Shown piece by piece: positions 1-7,894 of a stretch of 64,000 nucleotides of DNA. Position 1 is the stretch's first letter, and each line of letters opens with the position of its first letter. The notes beneath the pieces were generated by a model, which did no database searches, was not told where the DNA came from, and worked only from the letters and a program-made list of their open reading frames with translations. The position numbers were made by a program, and so were the translations under genes. The stretch spans positions 1 to 64,000 of the forward strand of contig NZ_JACRWE010000006.1 in the NCBI RefSeq assembly GCF_014323405.1, read 5' to 3'. This DNA comes from Romboutsia faecis. GTDB taxonomy: Bacteria; Bacillota; Clostridia; Peptostreptococcales; Peptostreptococcaceae.

Positions 1-200
1 ACGAAGTTTGCTCTTAATCCTTCTATTACTTCTTCATCTACACCTTGTGCTACACCTATTCTGTGCTCATCTGCCCAGTTTAATTCTCCTGACATTTCTT
101 CAAACTTGTCAGCCCCTACCTTACATACTGGACATACAAATCCTTCTATAGTTTCTCCTTCGTGGATGTATCCACATACTGTACATACGAATTTTTTCAT
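1..200 (-). CDS. Reverse rubrerythrin, N-terminal part (cut by window edge)
   Basis: Only the first 66 codons lie in the window; the gene runs off the left edge. It starts at the ATG complementary to 198-200, behind a GGAGGAG ribosome-binding site. The visible part carries a rubredoxin-type FeS4 site with Cys6, Cys9, Cys23 and Cys26, then the start of the ferritin-like helical domain. Having the rubredoxin domain first is the order of clostridial reverse rubrerythrins, which reduce peroxide or oxygen using electrons from NADH-dependent reductases. It is nearly identical to the next gene at 394-939, including the ribosome-binding-site leader, so the two look like a recent tandem duplication. 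The diiron domain itself is not visible. Confidence 0.85.
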   Translation of the reverse strand, partial: MKKFVCTVCGYIHEGETIEGFVCPVCKVGADKFEEMSGELNWADEHRIGVAQGVDEEVIEGLRANF

Positions 201-332
201 AATTTTCTCTCCTCCTGATTTTTAACTTGATTTATATACTATCTTACATTATTTACTATTTTGTTATGGCATATATATACCACTTAAATTTAACTTTAAA
301 CAATTTTTTATTTCTTATATATTTCAAATGTA

Positions 333-361
333 ATCTCATTGGTATATATACCCAATGAGAT
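333..361 (-). terminator. Hairpin downstream of the second rubrerythrin gene
   Basis: A perfect 10-bp stem (ATCTCATTGG with CCAATGAGAT) closes a 9-base AT loop between the two tandem rubrerythrin genes. It lies just after the stop codon of the 394-939 gene on the minus strand. The following U-run is poor, so it may be a weak terminator or an mRNA-stabilising hairpin. Confidence 0.4.
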
Positions 362-393
362 ATCACTTAAACAATTTATATAATAATTTAAAC

Positions 394-939
394 TTACTTA
401 CCAAAATGTCTTTCTAATAATCCTAAGAATGCTTTACCATGTCTAGCTTCATCTTTACACATTTCATGAACTGTATCATGTATTGCATCTAATCCTAATT
501 CTTTAGCCTTCTTAGCTAATTTTAATTTTCCATCAGTTGCACCATACTCAGCTTCAACTCTTACTCTTAAGTTTTCTTTAGTGTCAGCAACAACTACTTC
601 TCCTAGTAATTCAGCAAATTTAGCTGCATGTTCTGCTTCTTCAAAAGCTATTCTTTTGTATGCTTCTGCTACTTCTGGATACCCTTCTCTATCTGCTTGT
701 CTACTCATTGCTAAGTACATTCCTACTTCTGTACATTCTCCAACGAAGTTTGCTCTTAATCCTTCTACTACTTCCTCATCTACACCTTGTGCAACACCTA
801 TTCTATGTTCATCTGCCCATTTCATTTCCCCTGACATTTCTTCAAACTTATCAGCTCCAACTTTACATACTGGACATACCTCTGGTGCATTTTCCCCTTC
901 ATGGATATATCCACATACTGTACATACAAATTTTTTCAT
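394..939 (-). CDS. Reverse rubrerythrin (peroxide/oxygen detoxification)
   Basis: This 181-residue cytoplasmic protein has an N-terminal rubredoxin knuckle (Cys6, Cys9, Cys22, Cys25), then a ferritin-like four-helix diiron domain from about residue 55. Likely metal-ligand motifs are ECTE around 68-71, EEAEH at 100-104 and DEARH near the C-terminus. The family in clostridia forms part of an NADH-dependent peroxidase/oxidase chain and is induced by oxygen, often under PerR control. It starts with ATG behind a strong GGAGGAG site. It is the second of two tandem copies, and a third, more diverged copy lies at 5210-5761. I could not identify a convincing PerR box by eye. Confidence 0.93.
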   Translation of the reverse strand: MKKFVCTVCGYIHEGENAPEVCPVCKVGADKFEEMSGEMKWADEHRIGVAQGVDEEVVEGLRANFVGECTEVGMYLAMSRQADREGYPEVAEAYKRIAFEEAEHAAKFAELLGEVVVADTKENLRVRVEAEYGATDGKLKLAKKAKELGLDAIHDTVHEMCKDEARHGKAFLGLLERHFGK

Positions 940-1075
940 AATTTTCTCTCCTCCTGATTTTAATTTAATTTTTAATTATATATTCCAATGTGTACTTTAC
1001 ATTTATTTACTTTATAAGATAATAAATATATACCCGTGACTAATATATTCAAACACCTTTTTATATTTTTTTAAT

Positions 1076-1112
1076 TATAAAAAGCTATACTCTGTTTAAC
1101 TCGAGTATAGCC
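1076..1112 (-). terminator. Rho-independent terminator of the 1175-1507 gene
   Basis: On the minus strand, GCTATACTC and GAGTATAGC form a 9-bp stem with a 10-base loop, followed by TTTTTATAA. It lies about 65 bp past the stop codon of the small minus-strand gene. Confidence 0.8.
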
Positions 1113-1174
1113 TGATATTATTTATAATAAAATTTTTATTTGTTTTATCAAATCTACCTATTAAATGCTATTCT

Positions 1175-1507
1175 TTAAAAGAAAGGATAGAATGGAAAAC
1201 CAAAGTAAGGATATGGTAATAAGGACAATCCAATTAAAGCACCTAGTGGGAAAATTCTAGGTCTAAAACGTCTAAATCTTCTCTGACGTTCATATGACCC
1301 CTGCTGTCTAGGTTGACTATCACATTCTTGGTCCATCACATCCTCGCCTACTAACATAGTAATACGATCATCATTAACCTCTACAATAATCCCATCATAC
1401 ATACTTCCATCTGACATTGTTAGTATAATATGATAATTCATTAACTTTTTACATTCTTCATATAATTGTTGCTGATTTCTGTTATAACCACTTCTTTCTA
1501 AAGCCAT
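1175..1507 (-). CDS. Hypothetical small protein: Sm-like N-terminal half, basic linker, hydrophobic tail
   Basis: I do not recognise this 110-residue protein as a named family. Residues 20-60 read as a compact beta-rich segment (HIILTMSDGSMYDGIIVEV, then a Met-rich strand), resembling Sm/LSm or SH3-like small barrels. Residues 66-85 are very basic (RQRRFRRFRPR). The last 25 residues are hydrophobic and rich in Pro, Phe and Tyr. Such Pro/Tyr/Phe-rich ends occur in spore-coat and envelope-attached clostridial proteins, but that role is a guess. It starts with ATG behind a GGGGAGATTAAT leader. It stands alone, with its own terminator. Confidence 0.7.
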   Translation of the reverse strand: MALERSGYNRNQQQLYEECKKLMNYHIILTMSDGSMYDGIIVEVNDDRITMLVGEDVMDQECDSQPRQQGSYERQRRFRRFRPRIFPLGALIGLSLLPYPYFGFPFYPFF

Positions 1508-1765
1508 ATATTAATCTCCCCTTTATAATGATGATATTTATAACCTCTACTAGATCATAATATTCATTCTAAAAAAATATGGGACGGTTTATTATAATAA
1601 ATATTTTTATTATAGGTTATGTCATACTACTTGATTGTATATGTTTAATATTGATAAAAATAGTGTCTTTAAACTTAAAAATGAATACTATGGAACTAGG
1701 TAAATAATATAGTCTAAATCCACTAACATACTCTTAATCTATATATTTAAATTTGGAGGATATTT

Positions 1766-2866
1766 ATGAAAAATAAAATTTCTAATATCTTGCATAATAT
1801 TATATTTCATAACCATAATACAACTCGTATCAAAATAAAATCAACTACTTCAAGGCAATTTCCTTTTGATATTGAGATTGTTGCTGAAAAATTATATGTA
1901 CCATGGGCAATAGATATAAGTAATGATGGTAAATTATATTTTACTGAACGTTCTGGCTCAATTAGAACTATTGAAAATAGTAAACTTAATCCAGAGCCAC
2001 TTATCACATTTAACTTTCCATTTATAAGCCAAGGTGAAGGCGGTCTAATGGGCATTGCACTAGATCCAAATTTTTCACAAAATAATTATATATATGTTAT
2101 GCATACCTATTCAGAGAATAATAGAATCTATAATCGAGTTATTAGATTAGTTGAAAATAAAAACAAAGCATCTATTGATCGTACTCTTATAGATAGAATA
2201 CCTGGAGGTCAAATTCACAATGGAGGAAGAATAAAGATAGGTCCAGATAAAAAACTTTATATAACAACAGGTGATGCTGGAAATCCTGCCTTAGCTCAAG
2301 ATATAACAAGTACTGCTGGTAAGATACTGCGATTAGAGTTAGATGGTAGTATTCCAAATGATAATCCGTTTCTAAATTCACCGGTTTATAGTTTAGGTCA
2401 TAGAAATCCTCAAGGGTTATCATGGGATATCAATGATATAATGTATGCTTCAGAACATGGCCAGTCTGCACATGATGAAATAAACATTGTAAGGCCAGGA
2501 TCGAATTATGGTTGGCCTCTAGTTCAAGGAAATGAAGATTCCACAGATATTATAGTTCAAAAACCTTTAGTACACAGTGGAGAAATTACATGGGCACCCT
2601 CTGGTATTGCCTTTGTACTTCAAGGAGCATGGAAGGGAAAATTGCTTGTTGCTACTCTTCGTGGACAGCAACTTCTTGCCATATCCCTAAATGAAAATGG
2701 TACAGTAGTAAAGGATATAACATCATGGTTAAATAATGAATATGGACGTCTACGTGATGTTATTCAAACTAAAGATGGGTCCATTTATCTAACAACGAGT
2801 AATAGAGATGGTAGAGGAAACCCTGATATATCTGATGATAGAATTATACGTCTTACACCTAAATAA
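1766..2866 (+). CDS. PQQ-type sugar dehydrogenase family beta-propeller protein (YliI/sorbosone dehydrogenase-like)
   Basis: The 366-residue protein matches the soluble aldose sugar dehydrogenase / glucose-sorbosone dehydrogenase family, a six-bladed beta-propeller. Visible family motifs are GGLMGIALDPNF (about 90-102), QIHNGGRIKIGPDKKLYITTGD-like blade sequence, LGHRNPQGLSWD, SEHGQSAHDEIN and NYGWPLV. In Gram-negative relatives this fold oxidises aldoses with PQQ and calcium. Clostridia generally do not make PQQ, so catalysis here is uncertain. No clear signal peptide is visible: the N-terminus is Asn/His/Lys-rich. It starts at ATG behind TTGGAGGA and is followed directly by its own terminator. 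It appears monocistronic. Confidence 0.85.
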   Translation: MKNKISNILHNIIFHNHNTTRIKIKSTTSRQFPFDIEIVAEKLYVPWAIDISNDGKLYFTERSGSIRTIENSKLNPEPLITFNFPFISQGEGGLMGIALDPNFSQNNYIYVMHTYSENNRIYNRVIRLVENKNKASIDRTLIDRIPGGQIHNGGRIKIGPDKKLYITTGDAGNPALAQDITSTAGKILRLELDGSIPNDNPFLNSPVYSLGHRNPQGLSWDINDIMYASEHGQSAHDEINIVRPGSNYGWPLVQGNEDSTDIIVQKPLVHSGEITWAPSGIAFVLQGAWKGKLLVATLRGQQLLAISLNENGTVVKDITSWLNNEYGRLRDVIQTKDGSIYLTTSNRDGRGNPDISDDRIIRLTPK

Positions 2867-2871
2867 AAATT

Positions 2872-2902
2872 AACCTTTGTGCAATTTGTACAAAGGTTTT
2901 TA
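2872..2902 (+). terminator. Terminator after the sugar dehydrogenase-like gene
   Basis: AACCTTTGT pairs with ACAAAGGTT (9 bp) around a 9-base loop and is followed by TTTTTA, just past the stop codon. Confidence 0.85.
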
Positions 2903-2984
2903 GTTATTATAAACATTGTTAAAAAAACATTTTCAGAGTATCATTTAATCATAGTATATAATTAATTTATCAGGGGGAATAAAA

Positions 2985-4094
2985 ATGTCTAATGTAACTT
3001 TAACAAATATTTGTAAGTCTTACAGCAATGGATTTAATGCTGTTAAGAATGTAAACATTGATATACAAGATAAGGAATTCGTAGTTTTAGTAGGTCCATC
3101 TGGATGTGGTAAATCTACAACTTTAAGAATGATAGCTGGACTTGAAGAAATTTCTTCAGGAGAATTACATATAGGGAATAGATTAGTTAATGATGTAGAC
3201 CCTAAAGATAGAGATATAGCTATGGTTTTCCAAAACTATGCTTTATATCCTCATTTATCAGTTTATGATAATATGGCATTTGCTTTAAAACTTAGAAAAA
3301 TGCCTAAGGATGAAATAGATAAAAAGGTAAAAGAAGCTGCTAAAATACTTGATTTAGAAAAAGTTTTAGATAGAAAACCTAAAGCTTTATCTGGTGGGCA
3401 AAGACAAAGGGTTGCTCTTGGTCGTGCTATAGTAAGAAATCCTCAAGTTTTCTTAATGGATGAGCCTTTAAGTAACTTAGATGCAAAACTTAGAACATCA
3501 ATGAGAACAGAAATAAGTAAATTACACAAATCTCTTGGAACTACATTCATATATGTAACTCATGACCAAGTAGAAGCTATGACTATGGCTGATAGAATAG
3601 TTGTTATGAAAGATGGTATAGTTCAACAAATAGCTACTCCACAAGAAATTTATGATCATCCAGCTAATATGTTCGTTGCAGGATTTATAGGCGCTCCTCA
3701 GATGAACTTTATAAATGTAAAAATAGAAGAAAAAAATGGGGAAATATATGCAATTAATAATCAAATAAATATACATTTAAGCAAAGGCAAATGCCAACCA
3801 CTTATAAAGAATGGATATATTGGAAAAGAAGTTGTACTTGGTATAAGACCTGAAGATATACATATAGAAGATTTATTTATCGATAATAGTTTAGATACTA
3901 CTTTTGAAGCTGAAGTTGAAATAAGTGAATTAATGGGAGCAGAAATCTATGCTTACTTAAAATTAGGAAATTCAACTGTAACTGCTAGATTTGATGGTAG
4001 ATACAGAGTAAGATTCGGTGATAAGATAAAGCTTGCTATGGATAAAGAGCACTTACATATCTTTGATAAAGATACAGAGTTAACAATAATATAG
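2985..4094 (+). CDS. msmK: Sugar ABC importer ATPase, MsmK/UgpC/MsmX type (orphan)
   Basis: This 369-residue ATPase has a Walker A motif GPSGCGKST (residues 37-45), the ABC signature LSGGQRQRVALGRA, a Walker B VFLMDEPLSNLD, and about 130 C-terminal residues forming the TOBE/OB regulatory domain typical of MalK, MsmK and UgpC. Family members energise carbohydrate ABC importers and, in Firmicutes, one such ATPase often serves several permeases. No permease or binding-protein gene lies beside it. The GanS-GanP-GanQ importer at 53.6-57.1 kb lacks its own ATPase, so this is the natural partner within the window (inference). It starts at ATG behind AGGGGGAAT. Confidence 0.93.
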   Translation: MSNVTLTNICKSYSNGFNAVKNVNIDIQDKEFVVLVGPSGCGKSTTLRMIAGLEEISSGELHIGNRLVNDVDPKDRDIAMVFQNYALYPHLSVYDNMAFALKLRKMPKDEIDKKVKEAAKILDLEKVLDRKPKALSGGQRQRVALGRAIVRNPQVFLMDEPLSNLDAKLRTSMRTEISKLHKSLGTTFIYVTHDQVEAMTMADRIVVMKDGIVQQIATPQEIYDHPANMFVAGFIGAPQMNFINVKIEEKNGEIYAINNQINIHLSKGKCQPLIKNGYIGKEVVLGIRPEDIHIEDLFIDNSLDTTFEAEVEISELMGAEIYAYLKLGNSTVTARFDGRYRVRFGDKIKLAMDKEHLHIFDKDTELTII

Positions 4095-4134
4095 TATAAT
4101 TTAGATAAGATATAAGTATACGTTTATATATTGC

Positions 4135-4166
4135 AAAGTAAGGCAAATTTGCCTTACTTTTTTATT
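4135..4166 (+). terminator. Terminator of the msmK gene
   Basis: A 26-bp perfect palindrome (AAAGTAAGGCAAA followed by its reverse complement) is followed by TTTTTATTTTT, 40 bp past the msmK stop codon. Confidence 0.92.
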
Positions 4167-4343
4167 TTTGACACTTCGCCACATTTTTCGAAATTTATTA
4201 TAGATATTCTTCATCTATAAGTAATTTTTATATTATTTTATAAAGATATTTTAATCAAAAGCTATAGTATTTCGGTATCAATTAGTGATATATTTAACTG
4301 AGGTAATAATTTACTTTATATTTTCAAAAGGGGGATATTCATC

Positions 4344-5111
4344 ATGATAAATCTTGCGAATTTTATAGAGAAACAAACTAATAAGAAAGTAAATATATTT
4401 GAATATAAAAACCAAGAATTAAAAACTAACCAAGAATTAATTACATTTAACAATTCATTATATATAATTGAGATGGAAAATGAAAATTTTTTATTAAACA
4501 TGTCTAATTATTTTTATCTAGTATATCAACAAAACTTAGATCATAACATTCTAAAAGATATACTCTTCAATTTATACGAAGATATAAACATTGTAGAGTA
4601 CAAAAAACATTTATTAATAGATTCAAAAACAAAGCTAGATATTAATATTAATACTACTGAAATAATAGAGGCTGAGACTTACTCTAATACTTATATTTTT
4701 GACTTAGATAAAGTAGATAATTATGAAATTTTAGATTTAAAAATTGAGCTATTTAATAAATTATTACCTACTATCTTGAAAAATAATACTTCGAATAAAT
4801 TTATAACTACGAAGGATTTAATATTATATAGAGATATATACATATCTTCTAAAGACATGTCTATTTGTAAATTAATTGACTTTAATAAAATAAAAACTAT
4901 TGATGAAAACTTGTTATATACCGGAATCAATTTCATTGAAAATGATTTAAATATATCAAAAACATCTTCATCTTTATTTTTACATAGAAATACACTAATT
5001 TATAGGTTAGAGAAAATAAAGGAATTTCTAAACTTAGATTTAAAGAATTTTAAAGATGCTATGGTTTTCTACCTTAGTATTAATGCTTATTTTATATCTA
5101 AAAGTATTTAA
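4344..5111 (+). CDS. CdaR/PucR-type helix-turn-helix regulator
   Basis: The 255-residue protein ends in a PucR/CdaR-type DNA-binding domain. The segment SLFLHRNTLIYRLEKIKEFL (about 210-230) is the hallmark of that C-terminal helix-turn-helix, in which the recognition helix carries HRNTL. The first 200 residues are poorly conserved and unusually rich in Asn, Ile and Leu; no sugar-diacid or GAF domain is obvious. It sits 250 bp downstream of msmK in the same direction but after a strong terminator, so it probably has its own promoter. Control of sugar-importer genes is a reasonable guess, unproven. It starts at ATG after AAAAGGGGGA. Confidence 0.8.
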   Translation: MINLANFIEKQTNKKVNIFEYKNQELKTNQELITFNNSLYIIEMENENFLLNMSNYFYLVYQQNLDHNILKDILFNLYEDINIVEYKKHLLIDSKTKLDININTTEIIEAETYSNTYIFDLDKVDNYEILDLKIELFNKLLPTILKNNTSNKFITTKDLILYRDIYISSKDMSICKLIDFNKIKTIDENLLYTGINFIENDLNISKTSSSLFLHRNTLIYRLEKIKEFLNLDLKNFKDAMVFYLSINAYFISKSI

Positions 5112-5123
5112 AAATATATAAAC

Positions 5124-5200
5124 AAAATAAGAGTATCTTTGTATAAATAAATTTGATTTTTCTTCTCAAATTACTTATACTTAGATACTCTTATTTTTAA
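5124..5200. terminator. Bidirectional terminator between convergent genes
   Basis: A 15-bp outer stem (5124-5138 with 5183-5197) encloses a second imperfect stem. A-rich and T-rich flanks lie on both sides. It separates the plus-strand regulator from the minus-strand rubrerythrin gene and can serve both. Confidence 0.85.
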
Positions 5201-5209
5201 TAATATACT

Positions 5210-5761
5210 TTATTTTTTATGATTAAAATATCTATTTAATAATCCAAGGAAAGCTCTTCCATGTCTAGCTTCATCTTTACACATCTCATGAACAGAATCA
5301 TGTATAGCATCTAGCCCTTGTTCTTTAGCTATTTTTGCAAGTTTTAATTTACCTTCAGCTGCACCATATTCTGCTTCTACTCTTGCTTTTAAGTTATTTT
5401 CTGTGCTTGCTTCCACTACTTCACCTAACATTTCTGCAAATCTACTTGCATGATCAGCTTCTTCATATGCTATTCTAGTATATGCTTCTGCAACTTCTGG
5501 GAATCCTTCTCTATCTGCTTGTCTAGCCATGGCTAAGTACATTCCTACTTCTGTACATTCACCCATAAAATTAGCTCTTAATCCTTCTAGTATTTCATCA
5601 TCTAATCCTTGACCTATTCCAATTCTATGCTCATCTGCCCATTTTAATTCACCTTTCATTTCTTCAAACTTTTCTGGACCAACATTACATACTGGACATT
5701 TTGTAGGTGGTGCATCACCTTCATAAATATAACCGCATACAGTACAAACCCATTTTTTCAT
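5210..5761 (-). CDS. Reverse rubrerythrin, third copy
   Basis: This 183-residue protein has the same layout as the tandem pair at the window start: an N-terminal rubredoxin site (CTVC at 6-9 and a CPVC pair near 22-25), then a ferritin-like diiron domain with [13 protein letters not shown] and DEARH motifs. It differs from the pair at many positions (for example [19 protein letters not shown]), so it is an older paralogue. It should reduce peroxide or oxygen in the cytoplasm. It starts at ATG behind AAGGAGGAAG and is transcribed alone, ending at the shared bidirectional terminator. Confidence 0.93.
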   Translation of the reverse strand: MKKWVCTVCGYIYEGDAPPTKCPVCNVGPEKFEEMKGELKWADEHRIGIGQGLDDEILEGLRANFMGECTEVGMYLAMARQADREGFPEVAEAYTRIAYEEADHASRFAEMLGEVVEASTENNLKARVEAEYGAAEGKLKLAKIAKEQGLDAIHDSVHEMCKDEARHGRAFLGLLNRYFNHKK

Positions 5762-5991
5762 TTTTACTTCCTCCTTAAAACCTTTTGATTCTTATGTATT
5801 TTTTATTAAGTGTAAAAATTTAATTTAATTAATAATAATCAAATAAAAAAAATCATATTTATATTATGACTATTAGTTTTACAATTTATACTAAAGTGAT
5901 TTTTATGTTTATTTTTATGGCATGTATATTTTTAACTTTGTAGTTTATGCAATATAAATATAAAATCGTATTTATAAAGGAGGAAACAAAA

Positions 5992-6570
5992 TTGAGCTTT
6001 ATAAGTGTATTTCTTATGTCCTTTGCACTTGCCATGGATGCCTTTGCAGTTTCTATGACTAAGGGCATGACACTAAGAAAAATAAATTTCTCAATTGCAT
6101 CAAAGATAGCTTTATTTTTTGGAATATTTCAAGGTATTATGCCTTTAATTGGTTGGTTTATAGGTATTCGATTTGAGTCATATATAAAGACAGTGGACCA
6201 CTGGATAGCCTTATTCCTACTTGGATTTATCGGGCTAAAGATGATTCTTGAAGCTAAAAATGACAATTCTTTAGATGATATTTCATATGATAAATTAGGA
6301 ATAAAAGAACTTATTGTATTATCTATTGCAACTAGTATTGATGCCTTAGCTGTTGGTGTTAGCTTTGCATTTTTAAACGAACCTATATTTTCGATAAGCT
6401 CAACAATAGCAATTGTTACTTTTATATTATGTTTTTTAGGAGTTTTGTTAGGTAAATCTATAGGCTCTTTATTTAAAAACTACGCTCAAATAGTAGGAGG
6501 TATTATATTAATTTTAATAGGATTTAATATTTTGAACGGTCATACAGGAATTATTACAAGCTTTTTTTAA
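5992..6570 (+). CDS. mntP: MntP-like manganese efflux pump
   Basis: This integral membrane protein of about 192 residues has six hydrophobic segments in two homologous halves. Each half has a conserved acidic motif: MDAFAVSMTKG in the first and SIDALAVGVSF in the second, as in MntP, which exports Mn(II). I chose the TTG at 5992 as start because AAGGAGG (5977-5983) sits 8 bp before it. The ATG 45 bp upstream has no ribosome-binding site and would add a hydrophilic leader before helix 1. The yybP-ykoY manganese riboswitch often found before mntP is not recognisable in the short upstream region. Confidence 0.88.
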   Translation: MSFISVFLMSFALAMDAFAVSMTKGMTLRKINFSIASKIALFFGIFQGIMPLIGWFIGIRFESYIKTVDHWIALFLLGFIGLKMILEAKNDNSLDDISYDKLGIKELIVLSIATSIDALAVGVSFAFLNEPIFSISSTIAIVTFILCFLGVLLGKSIGSLFKNYAQIVGGIILILIGFNILNGHTGIITSFF

Positions 6571-6587
6571 TATTTTTACATATGAAC

Positions 6588-6632
6588 AATAAAAAATAGA
6601 TTAAAATTTTATTTTAATCTATTTTTTATTAA
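6588..6632. terminator. Bidirectional terminator after mntP
   Basis: A 20-bp perfect stem (6588-6607 with 6611-6630) has a 3-base loop. It is A-rich on one side and T-rich on the other. It serves mntP on the plus strand and the small minus-strand gene at 6648-6755. Confidence 0.9.
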
Positions 6633-6647
6633 TTATTTGTATGCTTT

Positions 6648-6755
6648 CTATTTAGAAACTACACCTTTTTTATTTAATCTGAAAATCACTGACATTACTG
6701 TACCTACTCCTAATATTACTGCTAAAGCTATCTTGTATGAAGTTAATTGATTCAT
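6648..6755 (-). CDS. Small single-pass membrane protein, 35 residues
   Basis: This gene is too short for usual ORF cut-offs. Read on the minus strand, an AAGGGGGAG ribosome-binding site (6761-6769) precedes an ATG at 6755. The 35-codon frame gives a short polar N-terminus (MNQLTSYK), one hydrophobic helix of about 17 residues (IALAVILGVGTVMSVIF) and a basic tail (RLNKKGVVSK). That layout gives an N-out or C-in single-span membrane peptide. A strong terminator follows the stop codon. I know no named family for it. The strong ribosome-binding site, clean helix and terminator make it very likely to be real. Confidence 0.75.
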   Translation of the reverse strand: MNQLTSYKIALAVILGVGTVMSVIFRLNKKGVVSK

Positions 6756-6880
6756 TGAATCTCCCCCTTAATCATTAGTATGTTCTTGTAATCATTGCAT
6801 TTTATTTTATTAATGATTTATGACTTTCTGATTAAATAATATATCTTTTTTATAATACTATTATATCATTAAAAAAGTAA

Positions 6881-7333
6881 TTATCTTACTAATACTTTAA
6901 AAATAGCCTTTTTTACATTCTCTTTTTGTTTTACTTTTAATGCTGTCATATGAGCATCTTCAGGATAACATACTAAAAAGTCGCCTCTTTTTAATTCAAC
7001 ATATGAATTTGGTTCACCATCTAAGGATAGAAAATCATCTTCCTCTTTATACTCATTTTGCATTAAATTTTCTATAAAATTTAATGCAATTTTTTCACTT
7101 CCTTCAAGAAGCAAATGAATATCTATATATTTTTTATGCGCTTCCCAAAATCTATCTTCTTTTTCACAAGTCTCATATCCTACTATATTTACGAAAATTT
7201 CATCTCCATCTATTACATAACTTCCTTTTTCAAAATCTACTAAGTCATTTTTCCTTGCGTACTCAAAGCACGTTAGTATATCTTTATTTAAATTTGAATA
7301 AGTTTTTTCATGGTTTATACTTCCAAATATCAT
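6881..7333 (-). CDS. YhcH/YjgK/YiaL family protein (DUF386, cupin-like)
   Basis: The 150-residue protein fits the YhcH/YjgK/YiaL family (also called the EbgC or beta-galactosidase beta-subunit family), a single beta-barrel with a metal site. Recognisable stretches are the N-terminal MIFG...YSNLNKDI, the central EAHKKYIDIHLLLEGSE (metal-ligand His in the HIDIH-like motif), and the late FLVCYPEDAHMTAL with a second conserved His. Family members have been linked to sialic acid or other sugar-acid and sugar metabolism, with no firm reaction. It starts at ATG behind AGGGGGAG. No sugar genes flank it directly. Confidence 0.88.
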   Translation of the reverse strand: MIFGSINHEKTYSNLNKDILTCFEYARKNDLVDFEKGSYVIDGDEIFVNIVGYETCEKEDRFWEAHKKYIDIHLLLEGSEKIALNFIENLMQNEYKEEDDFLSLDGEPNSYVELKRGDFLVCYPEDAHMTALKVKQKENVKKAIFKVLVR

Positions 7334-7399
7334 GATAGACTCCCCCTATATTGTATTTTACTACAATATCTTCCACATATTGAGTTATATATCCTCTTT

Positions 7400-7730
7400 T
7401 TAATTTACACTAATCATAACTTTGTCATCTAAATCATTAATACTTAAAGTTATAGAACCTCCTTCTGATGTGAATTTAGCTGCATTGCCAACTAAATTCA
7501 CTATACATCTTTCAATTTCATAAGGATCACACCATTAAGGGAGTTCTTAGCTCATGATATAAGTTAATTGATTGGATATGTCTCTAAAACTTCAAACTCT
7601 TTAGTCACAATAACTTCAGTTGTGCTATCTTACGTAACTGAGCATATGACTTTTCCTCCATAGCCATAAATAAAGTAATATTTAGTAGTATTGCTATTAT
7701 AAATTTATTAAAAAATCTATTTAAATTCAT
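7400..7730 (-). pseudogene. Relic of a sensor histidine kinase (internally deleted, frameshifted)
   Basis: Three pieces of a kinase can be read on the minus strand. An ATG at 7730 opens an N-terminal signal-like segment (MNLNRFFNKF then hydrophobic), which soon hits a stop. In another frame near 7535-7555 the H-box HELRTPL appears, with the phosphoacceptor His. Directly after it comes an ATPase N-box, DPYEIERCIVNLVGNAAKFT, and it ends IDDLDDKVMISVN-like at a TAA (7400-7402). The spacer helices of HisKA and the G1/F/G2 boxes are missing. The N-box resembles that of the intact kinase immediately upstream, so this is probably a decayed paralogue. Confidence 0.75.
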
Positions 7731-7821
7731 ATTTTTACCCTTCGTATATTTTTGATTTCTTATACTTTACACTACATTATTTCCTATTTTTAGGCAATGT
7801 TTGACACTTTAAATATTCATA

Positions 7822-7863
7822 AAAAAAACTTGCAAAATATTAAAAATATCTCACAAGTTTTTA
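7822..7863 (-). terminator. Terminator of the large PAS/GAF kinase gene
   Basis: On the minus strand AACTTG pairs with CAAGTT, with an inner ATATTTTTAATAT stem, followed by TTTTTTTA. It lies about 30 bp past the kinase stop codon. Confidence 0.75.
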
Positions 7864-7894
7864 ATTCTTTTTATTTAATTTCAATAAATAGTTT

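Noticed and set aside
581..1039. Plus-strand frames over the rubrerythrin genes
   Set aside because: Antisense shadows of a gene with clear motifs; no ribosome-binding site, and low-complexity Leu/Ser-rich translations.
940..1060. PerR box upstream of the rubrerythrin gene
   Set aside because: The best match, TTATTATCTTATAAA, agrees with the TTATAAT-N-ATTATAA consensus at too few positions in DNA this AT-rich.
1766..2866. Active PQQ-dependent glucose dehydrogenase
   Set aside because: The fold is clear, but clostridia normally lack PQQ and no PQQ synthesis gene is in the window, so I give the family only.
5762..5991. yybP-ykoY manganese riboswitch before mntP
   Set aside because: The gap is short and AT-rich and lacks the conserved paired GGGGAGUA-type elements; I could not find them on either strand.
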